DNA of 64,000 nucleotides from Muricea muricata (taxonomy: Eukaryota > Cnidaria > Anthozoa > Malacalcyonacea > Plexauridae), in contig OY979717.1 in NCBI GenBank assembly GCA_963855995.1, forward strand, positions 9,174,001 to 9,238,000, given 5' to 3'. The notes under the pieces are model-generated. The model saw only the letters and a program-made list of their open reading frames with translations. It searched no databases and had not been told where the DNA came from. Below are positions 11,901 to 26,900 of this stretch, one piece after another. Position 1 is the stretch's first letter. Each line of letters starts with the position of its first letter. The position numbers were made by a program, and so were the translations under genes.

Positions 11901-14900
11901 AATATAGTAGTTTAGGCAAATGTATATATTAAAATACATACAGCTTTGCAAACGGGGCGTTGTGAACTGAAATAAGAGGAACATTGATGTTTTTAGTTCA
12001 TGTTAAGATGTTGTGTTTTGATATTAAAAGGGTGTCGTATAAAAGAAATCAAGATCTTTTTAATTAATGATAAATAAAAATTAGTAAATTACACATAATT
12101 AATTTAACGCAAATTTTTAAAATCCACATTGATAAAGTGTATCGTTAATTTCTTGTAGTAAGGTATTTAAGAGTAACTAGAGTAAATGACGTAGCGTATG
12201 TAGATACAGTAGAACTCAATATGGTCTTTTTTGACCAGGATATGAGTTTTGCAACTTACCAATACCGCATGTAGGTTTCTGACCGTTCACATCCAAGTAT
12301 TAGTACGTACGTCACCAGGATAAGCACGTTAAGTCAAAATTGCATTTCACTGAAGTTGCAAGGAAAGTTACAACGTGTAACAACGCCTTTAAAATTTTCT
12401 TATTTTTTATTGCAGATTATCGTCAATCAACGTCGTTCAAAAGATTTTCTGAAAATATGGAACAAATGTTTGAGTTTGATGAACAATGTGATATCAGTAG
12501 CTCTATTGATCATGGTAAATACATTACACTAGATAAACTAGATGCTAGAATAAGTCCCTAACTTTTAAAGGCGCTTGACATGCCGGCTTAAAATTTAAAA
12601 CTCGAAAATTTTGAAAACTCCTGAATAGTGCAATAAGTGTTAAACGCATGTAGTTTGGTATAATTAAAATCAGTTATTGTGGTTCTGAAAAGCGAGAGAT
12701 TGGGAATCAGCAATTTTGAATATCTACAGGTTCTACTGTCGCTTTTTTCTAGCTTTTCTCCAATTATTCCTTGAATTTGACCTTTATAAGGTTGGCATGA
12801 TGTTTTGCTTAGTTTACAATGTGAGTTCATTTTTTAGAGTCTCAAGACGTTGATGCAGAATTCCTTCTAACCAGAACTGCGTTGTCAGAGATGTGTACAG
12901 AAACAGCCAAACTAAAGTCAATGAAAGTTCTTTCAAAGGTATAGTCACTGTAGCTTACTGTCAGGCCTTCTCCCGTGGTGACTGGATCGGTTTGAATTGA
13001 CGGAGAAGGCCAAGCAAAATTCAACGACTTGATTTTATTGTGTAACTAGACTTCCCAGTACATGTATTTAAACAAAATACAAGAACATCCATGTCTATAT
13101 GTAGAATACAAGGATACAGGATGGGCAGAAACAGTGTCAGATGGCAAATTTGTGAATTTTGCTAGGCCTTTTCGCTTCCCACAGCCTGAATCAAATTTGT
13201 GAACCTGCAAACCTTGTCAAAATGACACCCAACAATAGTTACTTAGGCAGAAGCGAAACGGCCGAGAAACTAGGTTATATGTATTTCACTAAGTTTTATT
13301 TGTTGAATTGAAGTGCTGGTGCCTAATTTACAATTTGCCGCTTCACCCACTGGAAACATTGATGTAATATTTTCTATTTCTCGATTTTTAAAGGTTGACG
13401 AAAATGACTTATCGAGGTTGATCATTATCATGAAAAGACATATTAAAGATAGCGTTAAATTGCAGTTGTCATCCTGTCAGGTACGTTGTTGTTGTCGTTA
13501 CAAAATTTTAAGCTGTTTAGAAATCATCCGGGACGGGGGGGGGGTAATATCTATGACGACATAGTTCACTCGAATAAGCTAAACTCCAGTTGCCTTAGTT
13601 TCAGGGTTGTTCGGTATAAGACATTTACAGTATCAGTATATGGAAATTATTGCAATATACTGATATTATCGGTTCATCGACTTTTTAGCTTTGCTGCCTT
13701 TGCAATTAGATAAGAAATTCCATCAACGTGAATATCGATAAAAGTTGACGATTTTTGAAAAGTCATAATACTGTTTTTACCAATTTAACAATACGCCTTC
13801 ACACTGAAATGAAACAAAATCGTTGATACAAATTGCTGTATCGACATAATGCTGATTTCACTATACCGAAATTTCTGTCGGTTTTTCTCAAAAGTCATAC
13901 AAATATACCGAGGTTGAATTCAACACCCCGGCGCTGCATGGCCGAACATATCTACTTACAGTTAATGAAAACGCGCTCCTAGACCAAGAACCAATTTATG
14001 GCTCAAGTTACAAATTGTCTTTCTTGATTTGAAGATAACATGAGTTGCGTAAAATCTATTTATTTAGGATGACGACGAGGAACAAAGGATGTGGAAAGGT
14101 TTCTACATGGAACGTATTTTACGTTCATTTGATGCAGCTTTGTTAGTACTTCATATTATGACTGCTCCAAATATGCCTAAGAAAGTCTATATGGAAGAAA
14201 TTATCGAACTCATTGTGTCTTTAATCAGATTCAATTTACAACATAATATTTTTCCTGAATACGATCCACTGTATAAAGTCGAGCCAGATTCAAAAGGTAA
14301 ATGTAAAAGATTTTATTTATTCATACTACACATATAGTTTCTCCTTCATAATGAAATTAGGAATTTTAGCACGATTTGTGAAAGATTGGACGAACGGACG
14401 AGTGAGCGCAGCGAACAACAAGTGCATAATAAAAATCAGTCATTTGTTTATGCTGTACATATAGAGATTAGTTTGACACTGGAAGCCTGTCGAAGGTAAA
14501 CATTGTCGAAACAAAATATTGAAGTCTCAAAACAGATTATACCGTTTATTTCTTTGTTATTTGGCCTAAATAGTTAGTTCTTTCCGTTTAATGTTTTTCC
14601 CTCGAAAAACTTTTCTTCTTTTTGACATAAAAGCCAAATAACCCTTTCGCACCTTCCCCCGAACACGGCGGCCATGTGAGCAAAATGACAATGCGATTTT
14701 CTTTACTAGTGAAAGAAACCATATAGCCAATCAAACTGCTTATACGATAATTTTTCACTAGTGAAAACAACCTCGTTCCCAGGGCTATTTTAAAATAGCC
14801 CTGGGAACGAGGTTGTAGTGAAAAAAAAACATCGTACGGCCAATGAAAAATTCTTGTTCACTTCTCCATAGTGACAATACGATTTTTATCTCACCCGTTT

Positions 14901-17900
14901 ACCTCGCGTAAATCTCCATATGTGTGGCATGATTTTTTATATTCATAACCCTGTCAAGCAACAAAAATCCTGAGTTTCTCCGTGTGACCCGGATTCCTCT
15001 CACAGAAAAAGTTACAAGAGATGTTGGGAGATTTTAATTAGACACAAAATAATAGGTACACCGAAAATTTTAAAAATTTGCGTTTTGACTATTATACAAT
15101 TTAGTCATCTTCAAAAAAATGCGACATACTTTAAAAAGCGAAATATTGGGATGTATACAGATGTATATTAATATAGTTAAGATCTGTTAGTATCGTACAG
15201 GCCAGCACGCATTTACAACTTTGTTTTGATTTCATAGATTCTGCTATTATTTCCACCAAAGCGAAACGTGCAAGATCTACAAGTAAAGGGAAAATATTCG
15301 TAGACTTGTACAATAGTATTTGTACTGCAGTGTCGCTCTTGGGAGATCTCATGGAAATTGAACGACTGACAGACACGATTGTGCTACAGGTAATATTTTG
15401 GACAGATCATATGTATGTATTATGTTTGTGTATTAAATCCCTCAGTGTCGGCTGTACAAAAACTGCAAACTGCGATACTTTAATGCTTCTTACAATAACC
15501 AGTGAATTCATTGTTTAACCTGGATTTAACTACTCATGTACGTATCTATTACTGGGTAGCTTTTAAGCATTTTTGCAACGGTTGCAGTGCAGGAGTCGTT
15601 GTCTGATAGATAGCGCTATCTGCTTTTCGTACTATTCATGTCGGCATTGCCCAGTGTTTTGCTAATCTACGTATACTATTATCTTTTTCTTTTTGCTTCA
15701 GATATCTAGTGTCGGGACGTCTCCATTTTTTGTGGAAAATGTTAGCGAGTTACAACATAGCGCCCTTAAACTTGTACGAACGGTAAGCTATATTTCTTTC
15801 ATTTTATAGGAATCTTTTCTATTTTCTGACTGCCACGTTGGAAAAATCTAGTAAACATTTCTGCCTTTATAGGTAATGTTGTTTCAGGTCATCAAGAGTG
15901 ATCACTGCAGCGACGTTTATTATTCCTTAAAATTGTATCTTATTTTTCCCTTCAGACATTCCGAAAGTATGTAAAGCACAGGGAGCTTATTTTGGAGGAC
16001 ATCTTTGCTTCGCTGGCAAGATTGCCTTCGAGTAAAAGGAATTTACGGAGTTATTGGTAAGTTGTGTGCATATGTATGTAGCTGCGATATTTTAGATGTC
16101 ATAAACGCAAATCACTTTTTATCGTACAATATACAGGTCTTCAATCTTTAGCTTTCTTGCTCGCCCATTGCAAACACAGTAAAACGTGGTTGGAGACAAG
16201 ATCTTTGCAAACGGGGAAAGCCTCTCCACTCAGGTGTTTAGATCATGATACCGGTTTGTAATGACCGGACATAATGCAGAGTGATTTTAATGCATTGAGA
16301 ATGCCACTAGTTTTGCCTAACCGTATTTCAATCCATCAAGCTATCTCGTAAGAAAAAGTGCGGCATGGACGGCATTTTGTAGTATTTTCGCTTCTCCTGT
16401 AGCGCTTATTTGAGGGAGGCGTTCATTCAAGGAAATGCGTATCTACTGTGGACTTTTTTGCGAATGACAGAATCGTTTTGTTAGATATTGCCGACATATA
16501 GATAGGCCTCTCTACCGTCAACTTGTCGAAATATAACTCTTGTAGTGCGTGCCTGGCACCTGTTCACTCTAACTTCGACGACTATACTTACTCTAATGCA
16601 TGATATTGTATATATTTCCTCAGTATATTGTTGGTTGCATGTTATAATATGATGTCACAACTTGACTCAGTTGCTTGTACAGTAGTCCGTAACCTATTTC
16701 ACTCTATCTGATACAGCATTGAAGGAGATGACTATATCCAGATGGTTACTGCATTAGTTCTACAACTCATTCAATGTTCTGTGAAAATTGAAAAGAAATC
16801 CTCGGTTATTGTAGCAGAGGAAGTTTCACCTGAAATACTCAAAGTAAGAAATAAAGAAAACAATATTGCTGTGTTTATGCTTGTTTGATCCATGTAAAAC
16901 ATTTATTTTTATAATTGTATTGTGTATTATATTAACTGTTAATTTTCCTTCCCCTATCTTTTTTGTACAAATAAAGACAAGATTTTTCGTGTTATTGTAA
17001 TACGATTCTCAGCGACGTTTTCTTGTTTTTTAGATGGATAGAGAACTTGAGATTATTGGCTCCTATGAAAGTGCATTGCGTACTGCTCAGAACTTCCTGT
17101 CGATGTTTTTGAATAAGTAAGTGCAAGCGTTAGCAAGTATGCAATGTAAGGTACAAAACGAGAGAACCAGGAAAAAAGTTGAGGGACAAGTGAACTTTAA
17201 AAAACCCGTGTAAGAGCAAGACATTTTCGAAACACAGACCCAATATGTTCATGTTGTGTTCAAATTTTCCATGTGTTCATTTCTCTCATGCACTGAGAAG
17301 CCATAAGTTATTAGTTTTTTCAAAAGAAAAGTAAAAGGTCAATATTCATATGTAATTTCTTTTGATTTTTTCAGTAGAGTGTCCATTTTACAATTTTTTA
17401 CTTCTTGTATAACCTGTAGATGTAACACAGTTGGAAAAGATGAAGAAGATTACCGTCCTCTCTTTGAAAATTTCTTGCAAGATTTGTTGGTTACTTTGAA
17501 TAAAAATGACTGGCCTGCATCTGAGGCTTTGCTTACATTGCTAGGAAGATTACTTGTAAGTATAAGTATGACAACTAAACGTAGAGTGTACCTCTTAAAA
17601 GAACTTTGCAAATTTCTTGAAAATCAGTAAAGTTTTTCTGAAATGTACCTCATAATTGGATAGTCATTAAGTGCCCAACGTTTTTTCACTATCGTATGAC
17701 TTTGTATTCCTGTTTTGTGTCTAAAACCACAAATAAATTTGACATATAGCTCGTTGATTGTAAAATTCTAGGATAGCTGTGTATGTATCCAAACTTTGTT
17801 TGCAGGGCTATATACAAGTTTGCGTAAGGTGACTGTGTATTTATTTACTCGTGAATTGGGTCTTGCTATAAAATAGGTGATGACATTTGGCAATCGTTCC

Positions 17901-20900
17901 AACGATATGGGTTTGCGTGTTGCCTCGTTGGACTATCTTGGTGTGGTGGCCGCCCATCTTCGTCGAAATTCAATGCTAAACAAAGAACATGAGCAAGAAG
18001 ACCTCTTAGCCATTATATCAGAGGTAAATATTGTATCTCTTTGTGTCGTTTAATCACCTGGAAGAAATAATGATATTTTTAGAAAGTGTTACAAGCGAAA
18101 GTTTCAACACTGAATCGTCCTTTGGAGTAATATACGTTTACTTAATAACTTATGTAAATAACGAATTAGCCATTTCCTAATCTAGGCCGCAAAGCATGCA
18201 TGGATTTTTTGGAGAGACAGTGCGTTAGAGAGAACTAGTTCTGAAACAGAACGAAACAACTAGGACCACTTTCGTCGTCCATCCTAACAATCCGTAAAAT
18301 CTTTGCGGTTCTTAATGGACCATTCCCCAATTAGACAATCTTTTAAATTCGAAAACAATTTTAGAACAGTTGGAAAGAGCTTCCTAAATTTAGTGAAATT
18401 GGGAAGTTTAGTTGAAAATTATTGTAAAATGTGGAAAATATAGCCCTTTAAAGTTCACCTGATCCGAACGTTGTATCCCAATAAAATTATTGTCTCCAAT
18501 AAAATACTGGGATTGTTAGGGTTAGGGTTGGGGTTTGGGTCAGGGTTATTTTATATGCATGAAATGACAATTCCAGTAACTATTGGAATTATCAAACGAT
18601 GCATGTAACCAGTAATTTTATTGGGATACAACGTTCGGATCGGTTGTAAAGTTTGCGAATTTTGTATACTTTTGTATTACGCGGGAAAAAGCGTTACCAC
18701 ATTTCCACATAATGGTAACGCTTTTCCTTGGAAACGACAGTCGGAAACAACTGGCTTTTGTTTGGTTATTAACGATATTTACTGAAGCATTAAACGCCAA
18801 CGGCGTATCAAACCTAGACCATGTTAGTGCAACTTTTTGCTGCCGTAATGGCATTAAGATACAGACGATTCTAAATCTAATTTCAACAAAGCTGCGACGA
18901 TCACTCGCTCTCACATTGCCGATTTTATTATTCGAAGTTTTACTTTTTAATTTTACAACCCCTAACCCTGATCCTAACAATCCTAATAATTGTTATGGGG
19001 CTGCAACGTGCGGATTTGGTGTTCAGAATGTTCATTGCATGTTCCAGATAACTGGTGACGAAGTAGTAGAACGGGAAGAAATAATTGAATTGGTAAGATA
19101 TCTTTCCTCTACTATACTTCATGTATTCAACGTAATTTACATGCAAGCAAACAACCTAACAAAGATACCTTAATCTGTGTAGGACGAAGCTGGGTTTAAA
19201 ATTGAGCAGACTTTACAGAAATATTTATTAAAATATTTCCACGTGAAAGAAAAGAACGATCCCGCATTATTGGTAAGTTCAGTGGCCTCTTTATATGTAC
19301 TGGATTGTAAAATTTTAATAACCCTGAAAATGTTTGCAATTTGGCTGTGCAAAATTTCCACGTTAAGAACGAAGGTCTGGCGGTAGTAGCCAGAGAGGCT
19401 ACTACTCTACTACTAACTGCTTTAAATTGTGTAAAAAAAATTAGAAGCTACTTGTACAAAACAATTTAACAATATGAAGGATCAGTAAGTCATGTGTGAA
19501 TAAATTCGAATAACAAATGTCAGTAGCTAGCAATGAATTATGTAATAAATCTCATTGTGGCTATGATGGTACTTCTAGTCCAACTAAGTGAGAGTAGTCA
19601 GCATTGCCGCCTTTATTAAATTTTCTTAAACTGAGGAAGTCTAGGTGTTGTCGAGACTGATTTGTCGCAACCAGTGTACTGAGTGTACGGAGAAGCTGTT
19701 CTTCATCATGGGGGGGGGGGGGGGGGGTAATAATGTTGAATAATAGAGAATAACCAGTTGCTCGATCTAACTCAGGATTTTATGAATTGCCAGGCCGTGT
19801 AAAATCTCTCTTACGTGGGTTGTTCTATCCATACTTCAAACAACCTGCCCTGGTTTCTTTTGTTTAATGAGTTGTACTCGGTCAAATGTTTTGAAATTCG
19901 TTTTCAGTTAGCCAAGAAATTTTACTTATGTCAGTGGATACGTGATAATCAAACGGAATTGGAGAAAGCATATAAAGCGACGGTACCAAATGGAAATGAC
20001 AATGATCTGCAACTAACCGACATTGGAAGTGATGATGTATCATCTTTAGAAGAGAAGAAGACATTTCTGTTTTCTCTTATTGATGAAGATTGGTCTAAAC
20101 TCAGGTTTATGTGAAGAAATGTTGTCTATTACATTAATCAATGTTCATTGTGTTACTATTCATGTGCTGTAAAACAGCATTTTTAAAAAAGGGCAAATTT
20201 ATATTCTTAATCATAGAATGCCAATAGAAAACTTTATTTTTCGTTCAAATGCAGGATTCCAAGTGGTTTTCTGGATTACGAGAAGGCGAATTTGGTGTCG
20301 AAATATTTGTCGTCCAAACGATTATTTCTCAAAAGTTTTGATGTCTATCTTCAACAGGTAAAAGAAACGTACTAAGTAATTTCCGTTCATTCTACACCAC
20401 CGAGTGCGTAGGCAGGAGCTGAGAATCTTTTATGATTAGAAAATCTTTCATGTGATTTGAAACGATACTTATTCTCCCTCTCTACCTTCCCCTCGTTAAC
20501 ATTTTTGGTACATGCTAAGGTGACGTTCTACCCTTTACTATTTTAGATATTAAGAGTTCTTAACGAGACAGCAGTAGCTATAAGAACGAAAGCAATGAAA
20601 GCTTTATCATCGATTGTTGCTGTAGATCCGAGCATATTAGCAAGGGTAAGTTCGTGTTTTAGGTTAGTTCAAAACTGCTTCTCATTTGACATCACAATGT
20701 TGCATTTTTGTGGAGCAAGTGCCTACTGTGCCTGAAATTCAGTTGCCTAATAAGGCCTATTAAAGTAAATTTTCTAATTTCCTAAATGTGTTCTTTCACG
20801 AAGAATCTACCGTTGTTTGTATCCAGATTTAACAGATACATTTTAATAAATGTAATGTATGAAGTGATTTTAACATGATTTTTTACACAAGTGATTTTGA

Positions 20901-23900
20901 TATTTTGCTTCTCCAGGAAGACATGCAAAAAGGAGTTCATGGACGATTTATGGATCAATCTACAAGTGTTCGAGAGGCAGCTGTTGAGTTAGTTGGTCGT
21001 TTTATTTTAAACAAACCTGAATTGACTCATCAGTATTATGAAATGATTATGGAAAGGATTTTGGTAAGTCTGTGAAGATTTTGCTTGGCATGTACTAAGC
21101 TTTTCAACATTGTCGTTACTTTAGCTGGAGATCTTGATACAGAAATTTGATAGATTTGATAATGTAAATCGACTTTTTGGATTTAAAGGCTTTAATTTGC
21201 AGATTACCAGTGTTTGTATTGTTCTTGAGCCCGTGTGGTATGGTGTTTAGTGTTTCAATAAATTGTATGTATAAATTGTATAGGATACTGGTGTCAGTGT
21301 ACGAAAGAGGGTGATAAAAATATTAAAAGACATATGTATTGCCCAACCAGACTTTCCCAAAATAACAGAAATATGTGTGAAAATGATCCGTCGAATACAT
21401 GATGCAGATGGCATAAAGGTGAGATGATCAATGTATAAATTTTTACTGCCCGTGAATGAGAAGCTGGACGCATTGCAAAGTTTACAGCCTATGAAAACAA
21501 TATTAAAATATATGGAAAGTTGGTGTACTTAATTAAGCAGTTCGATCACGGTTGTTTAATTACGTCACAGGATAATATTAAACAAATGATGCGACGTAAT
21601 TGAAAAACACATGTTAGCTGGGCGATCTGTGGTTGCTATAACACTGGAATTTGTATTAGCTTGCTTATAAGATTGGGGAATTATATTGTCCATTTTGTAT
21701 ATTAAACAATGATTGAATGATGTGAGGAATTGAGTGTACCGAAAAGGAGGGCGGATGTACATTTTACCACAACGCATTGCGATCATTTTCAGTCGTTTTT
21801 GCTTGATGCTCGCAGTGCACTCTGGTATAATGTACATGCGGCCATCTTTTTCGCTACGGTCAATTATTAAGGTAGAGGTTTGTGTTATCTGCCGAAGACA
21901 AAGACTTAGCCTGATAACACATTTTTATCGGACTCGGAATAAACTCTTACCTTTTAAACAAGACGGAAGCTACTAAAAATGGAACAACCATTTGTATTTT
22001 CCCGCATGTCATGATGTCAAAGCAGCACGATGTAGAGCCGTATAAGTGTTTTCAGTATACGAACAAAATTATATCGTTTACGTGTTTTCAATATTCTATG
22101 GTAATGTCATAACTCCAAATTTGGGCAAACACTAAACGGATATGACGATTTCATCCATCGCTCTTAACCAATCAAAACGTTTGAATTATTTTCAATAAAT
22201 AATATTAAAATGTAATGTATGTAATATTCTCTGTGTATTATGCTTGTACATTCTGTTCTAATTAATCCTGCTAACAACCATTGTATTAGTCAGACACAGT
22301 TCAAAGGGGATCATCTCTATAATTTGCTATTGTATTAGCGTATATTGTATATTGTAGCGTATTAGCGCATAATTATCATTTGCTATTCTATTAGCGTAAT
22401 TTATTTGCTATTCTATTAGCGTAATCTATTAGCGTAATCTAGCAGCGTAATCTATTAGGGTAAATTTTGCTATTCTATTAGCGTAATCTATTAGCGTATT
22501 AAGGGCATCATCTCTATCATTTGCTATTGTATTTGCGTATATCCTATATTGTAGCGTATTAGCGCATATTGTATTATCATTTGCTATTCTATTAGCGTAA
22601 TTTATAACATTGTATATTTTAAATGCTCATGTAATTAGACCTGAAAAGCCCTTAGGGGAGGATCTAAATAAATTTTGTATTGTATTGTATTGTATTTTAG
22701 TAATTACCTTCACAATAATCAGGAATTTATTTATGTTTTACCCTTTTGTTCTACTAGGAACTTGTAACCAAAGTATTCCATCAGATGTGGTTTATTCCTG
22801 TGGAGAAGAGCAAAATGCAGCAACAAGATATTCTTCTGAAACGAGCAACCAATATTGCTGACGTGGTATGATTTTGGTCACAATTTTGGGGGCTGTCTAT
22901 ATGATCCTGCTTTCTCGGGATGAGATGGAAGGGGATGATGATTTTGATGTATTATGTAGTAAGGATATCATACATCAAGATCATATCTTCTGTCGGGAGT
23001 GCTGGACCATATGGAAACACTCCCTTGCTGCGATTTACGGTGCAATTTTCTCCTTTTGAAAGATGTGAGAAAGTCGATGAGTTACAAATTTTCCAGTTTA
23101 TGATATTCCACTCCGTAGTCCACTCTCTATAACGTCCTCTAATAGGGAAAATGGCAGTTAAAATCGCGCCTGTAAACGGCCCTTTACAATTTTTGCTGTG
23201 ATTTTCACACTGATGTACATAGCTGAGGTGATAGCGAAATGGTATTAAGATTGTAGCGTGATTACACTGATGATTTCAAAGAATGGCACTTTAAATGCAA
23301 GTGTAAATAGGCCTTAGGAACTACACTGCCGGCAAACTTCAAGGGCGTTCAAGTCTAGCTTAATACAGCAGCTTGATCTTTTTTCCATTTTTTAGGTTAC
23401 AGCATTTGGAGAATCTGGATGTGAATTAATACAGCAGTTGTTAGAAAATGTATGTATATCATCACGTGAACTAGTATGGTCATTTCCAAAATAAGCTAAC
23501 AGGTTTAGGAATTTAAAAAAGCACGAGATTATCGTGGTATTACATTACACCGTATTCAGATAAACTACTACTATCACGAGCTGTTGCTTTACTTATGGTC
23601 AGTCTGCTCAGTCACAAATTGCGTCACTTTGACGAGTTTTGTTACTCTTCAAGAGTTTACAAGTTCATAATGGACTATTTGATTGATCATAAAACAATGG
23701 TTTTTAGTCGAGTCGGGGCTATGACGTAGGTTAGGGCTGAACTTAATTCCTGAGTTCTTTGAGATCTCCCCTATATTAGAGTTTCGGTACGAACTCCGCC
23801 CCGTTGAAATTTTTACACCTATGCTATATTTATATGTAATTTCAGTTGATTAAGAATGAGGACGATTCGGATCAACTAACGGCTGGAGCTAAGCAAGTTC

Positions 23901-26900
23901 TTGAAGCATGTTCACAAATTGTAGATTGTTTAGTGGACAGATTGTTAACTATTGAAGAAAAAGTTGTTGGTAAGTCATAAATATTGACATAAAACTTGTG
24001 TTCTTTTGGGTTCATCTTACTGTGCTCTTAGTAACGATAATAAGTATTCGTCTCTTCAAAGATTTTACACAAGCTATTTTCGGTGACATGGAAAACAATT
24101 TCTTTTACAATTTCAGAGCAATCAGGTGGAAAAGCTACAAATAGTCATCGTTTGATTGGATGTTTGACAACGTTGTATTTGATGAGTAAATTTAAACCTT
24201 CAATGTTGGTTCGTCATGCGGCTACACTTCAACCATATCTGAGTACTAAATGCAATGTGAGTATAGTGTTTATCATATGCATATATTTTACCACTAGTTT
24301 TGTTATCAAGATATCGAAACCATTGCTATAGTGATAATCAATGAGTAAGTAGGTTTAGCTTGCAAGAATATTTGACTTTTTTATAATTTTTCAATTTGGT
24401 GATTGTTGAATGTTTATTTGATTATGTATTTATCGTATACTCTAGAGCCAGGGTGATCATCTTATTTTACATTATGTTGCTCGTATTCTGGAGTTAGTTG
24501 TTCCTTTAATTGAACATCCTGGTGAAGCGTTCTTGGCGGGTATGGAGGAAGATCTTATGATGTTGATTATTAAACAAGGACAGACGGTAAGTAAAAAATA
24601 ACACTGGGTTTATTTACAAATATTTCCTCAAAACGTTTCACATTTTGTTTATTTCTTAGGTTGTACAAAGTTGCATAGCTTGTCTTGCTGCCATTGTGAA
24701 TAAAGTGACACATAATCACAAGTTGGTGAAAGATTGTTTCCAGAGATACTTCGGTATGTGTAGCTTATTGATATTTATAAGTCTGGTTCACATTGTTGTA
24801 TTTATCAACGATTTTCTTTTCTTGACTTACGTCATAGACTGGTTGTACGGGGGGGGGGGTCTAAAAATGTTGAAGTGGGTTTTAAGGGGCAAGAGAAAGA
24901 GCGGGAGTATATTTAGAATACCCCGCCAGTCCAAAATATATTTCAATTCGCTACGGACACTGGCTACATCATAGATACTATAACCCCAATTCTAAACCTA
25001 ATTCTAACCCTAACCCGACCCTAACCCTAGCCCAAATGGATAACTAGCTACCTGGCTGCGTGGATACATAGCTACGTGGATACAGTTATATGAGTATGGG
25101 GATACACAAAACACGGGGGTAGCAAGATCACTGTGACACCGGTTGGTATCACACAACAACAAAAAAATTAAATTAATATTAGTTTATGTAGCTACACTAT
25201 GCATGGTACTTATACTGTAGCCAGTAGCCATTTGCTACACAGCGTCTTCTCACCTGCGGGGTATTCTAAAGTTATGCCAAAGGGTGTAACTGCAGTATTG
25301 TGCTATGAGACTATAACAAGGATTTGGCTGGGGGGGGGGGAGAGGGGCACTTTAGATTTAAGTCATGAAGGTTTTTGGACTAACCAAATTGGCTGTGAAA
25401 TGAACGCAACATCTCAAAGTATAAACCACCCTTGAAATTAAACATTTCCCAGTCTTTTGTATGTTAGCCGTTCTCCTATGTTGCAATCCTAGAGATGGGA
25501 GAAAAATTGTTATTAATGCCGTGTGGTTTAACTATTCTATCCTATGGTATCTCAATAATAAGTATAAATAGTATAATAATGAATATATGATTATGTTTTT
25601 CATAGTACTGTATGTATTATTTTTTTTAATCTTATGATAGGGTTTTTAATTCGAGTGCGGAACGAACTAATCCAGAATCCATCATCGACGATACAAAAAT
25701 CTAACCGTCCGTTACTGCAAAGATCCTTGTTTACGTTAGGGCTACTTTGTAAACATTTTGATTTTGAGAATGATCTCAAGCCTCAAAATAATGTAAGTAT
25801 ACTCAGGTAATCGAGATGTATAGCTGTAGAAAAGCTACAGATGTTAACATTTCGTATGTCTTAACAAGAAAACGTGTTAAGGCTGCTGGTAACATTAAGA
25901 AATACTGCATTGTTTGATTTTCCAAACGTTAGTAAAAGCTATAATCTAGAGTGCTGCGATTCATAATGAGTTTCTGAATGAATTTGGGAATCTATCTTAT
26001 GATTTATTGTAGAACAATTTGCCTCCAGAGTGATTAAAAACATTTTAATTTTTCCTTATATCATAAAGCAGGATTCCATTTCACGTCAAGTCTATACAAT
26101 CTTCATTTTCTTCGCCAAAAATTCGGATGAAGAGATTTCGCAAAAGGCAATTGTTGGTCTTGGTAGGTGTTGATAAATTTTAACAATCCAATATTTTGGA
26201 ATACATATCTTATTAAATTTAGTTCGTCATTAGGACATTAGCCGATTGAAAATTAGATAAGCCGCTCGAGATTTTTATCCGGTTGTAGCCATAGAAATAA
26301 TAGACATGTGTATTATTTCTATGATTGTAGCCCACGAAATCTATGCAGGGAAACGAAAAGATTAAATATTGTATTAGAAGTCCGCCAGAAAATATGAACT
26401 TATGTATTGGTAGAAAATTAAGCGAGAATGACTAGCGTGCCTTCATTCTGAAAGCGAGTAATCAATTGCTTTAGTTGAATCAGTGATAAAAATTTTTTTA
26501 ACCATTTTGTTAAAAAATACTACAAATTGTATAATACTATACAAACATATGTGCATGCACGTTAAATTACAAAATGTTTTTTTTTCAGGATTTTTTTGCA
26601 TTCGCTATCCTAAATTTCTACTGGAAGAAGGTGCTCGTGAATTATATCAGAGAATTTTACTGCCTACGAATGCGTCAGTAAGATTAAAATTTCAGGTAAA
26701 ATTCTGCTCTAAAATTTTGTATCTTAGTGATCATACGAATTTAAATTTTTAAAGGATTTTCACATTTAGTTAATTGTTCTTTAATTGTTCTGAATTCATG
26801 TTGAACTTATTTGCATTACATTTATTTAAATTACTTTTTGATTTTTAAAGTTAAGCACGCTAATACTGTAAGACGTCTGTATCTATCATGTTTATTCCTA

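Noticed and set aside
18515-18547. Interstitial telomere repeat
   Set aside because: Only a few imperfect TTAGGG-like units, confined to a MITE loop.
18712-19173. 153-codon plus-strand open frame as a gene
   Set aside because: It crosses intron sequence and the NIPBL exon 19048-19092 with an acceptor in the middle; only the exon part makes sense.
19711-19728. Runs of 10 to 18 G (also near 13535, 24849, 25330 and 61263) as regulatory quadruplexes
   Set aside because: Single homopolymer runs in introns or intergenic DNA with no conserved context; probably slippage.
24985-25030. CCCTAACCC telomere-like run
   Set aside because: Short and degenerate with no extended array; noted as simple sequence in an NIPBL intron.
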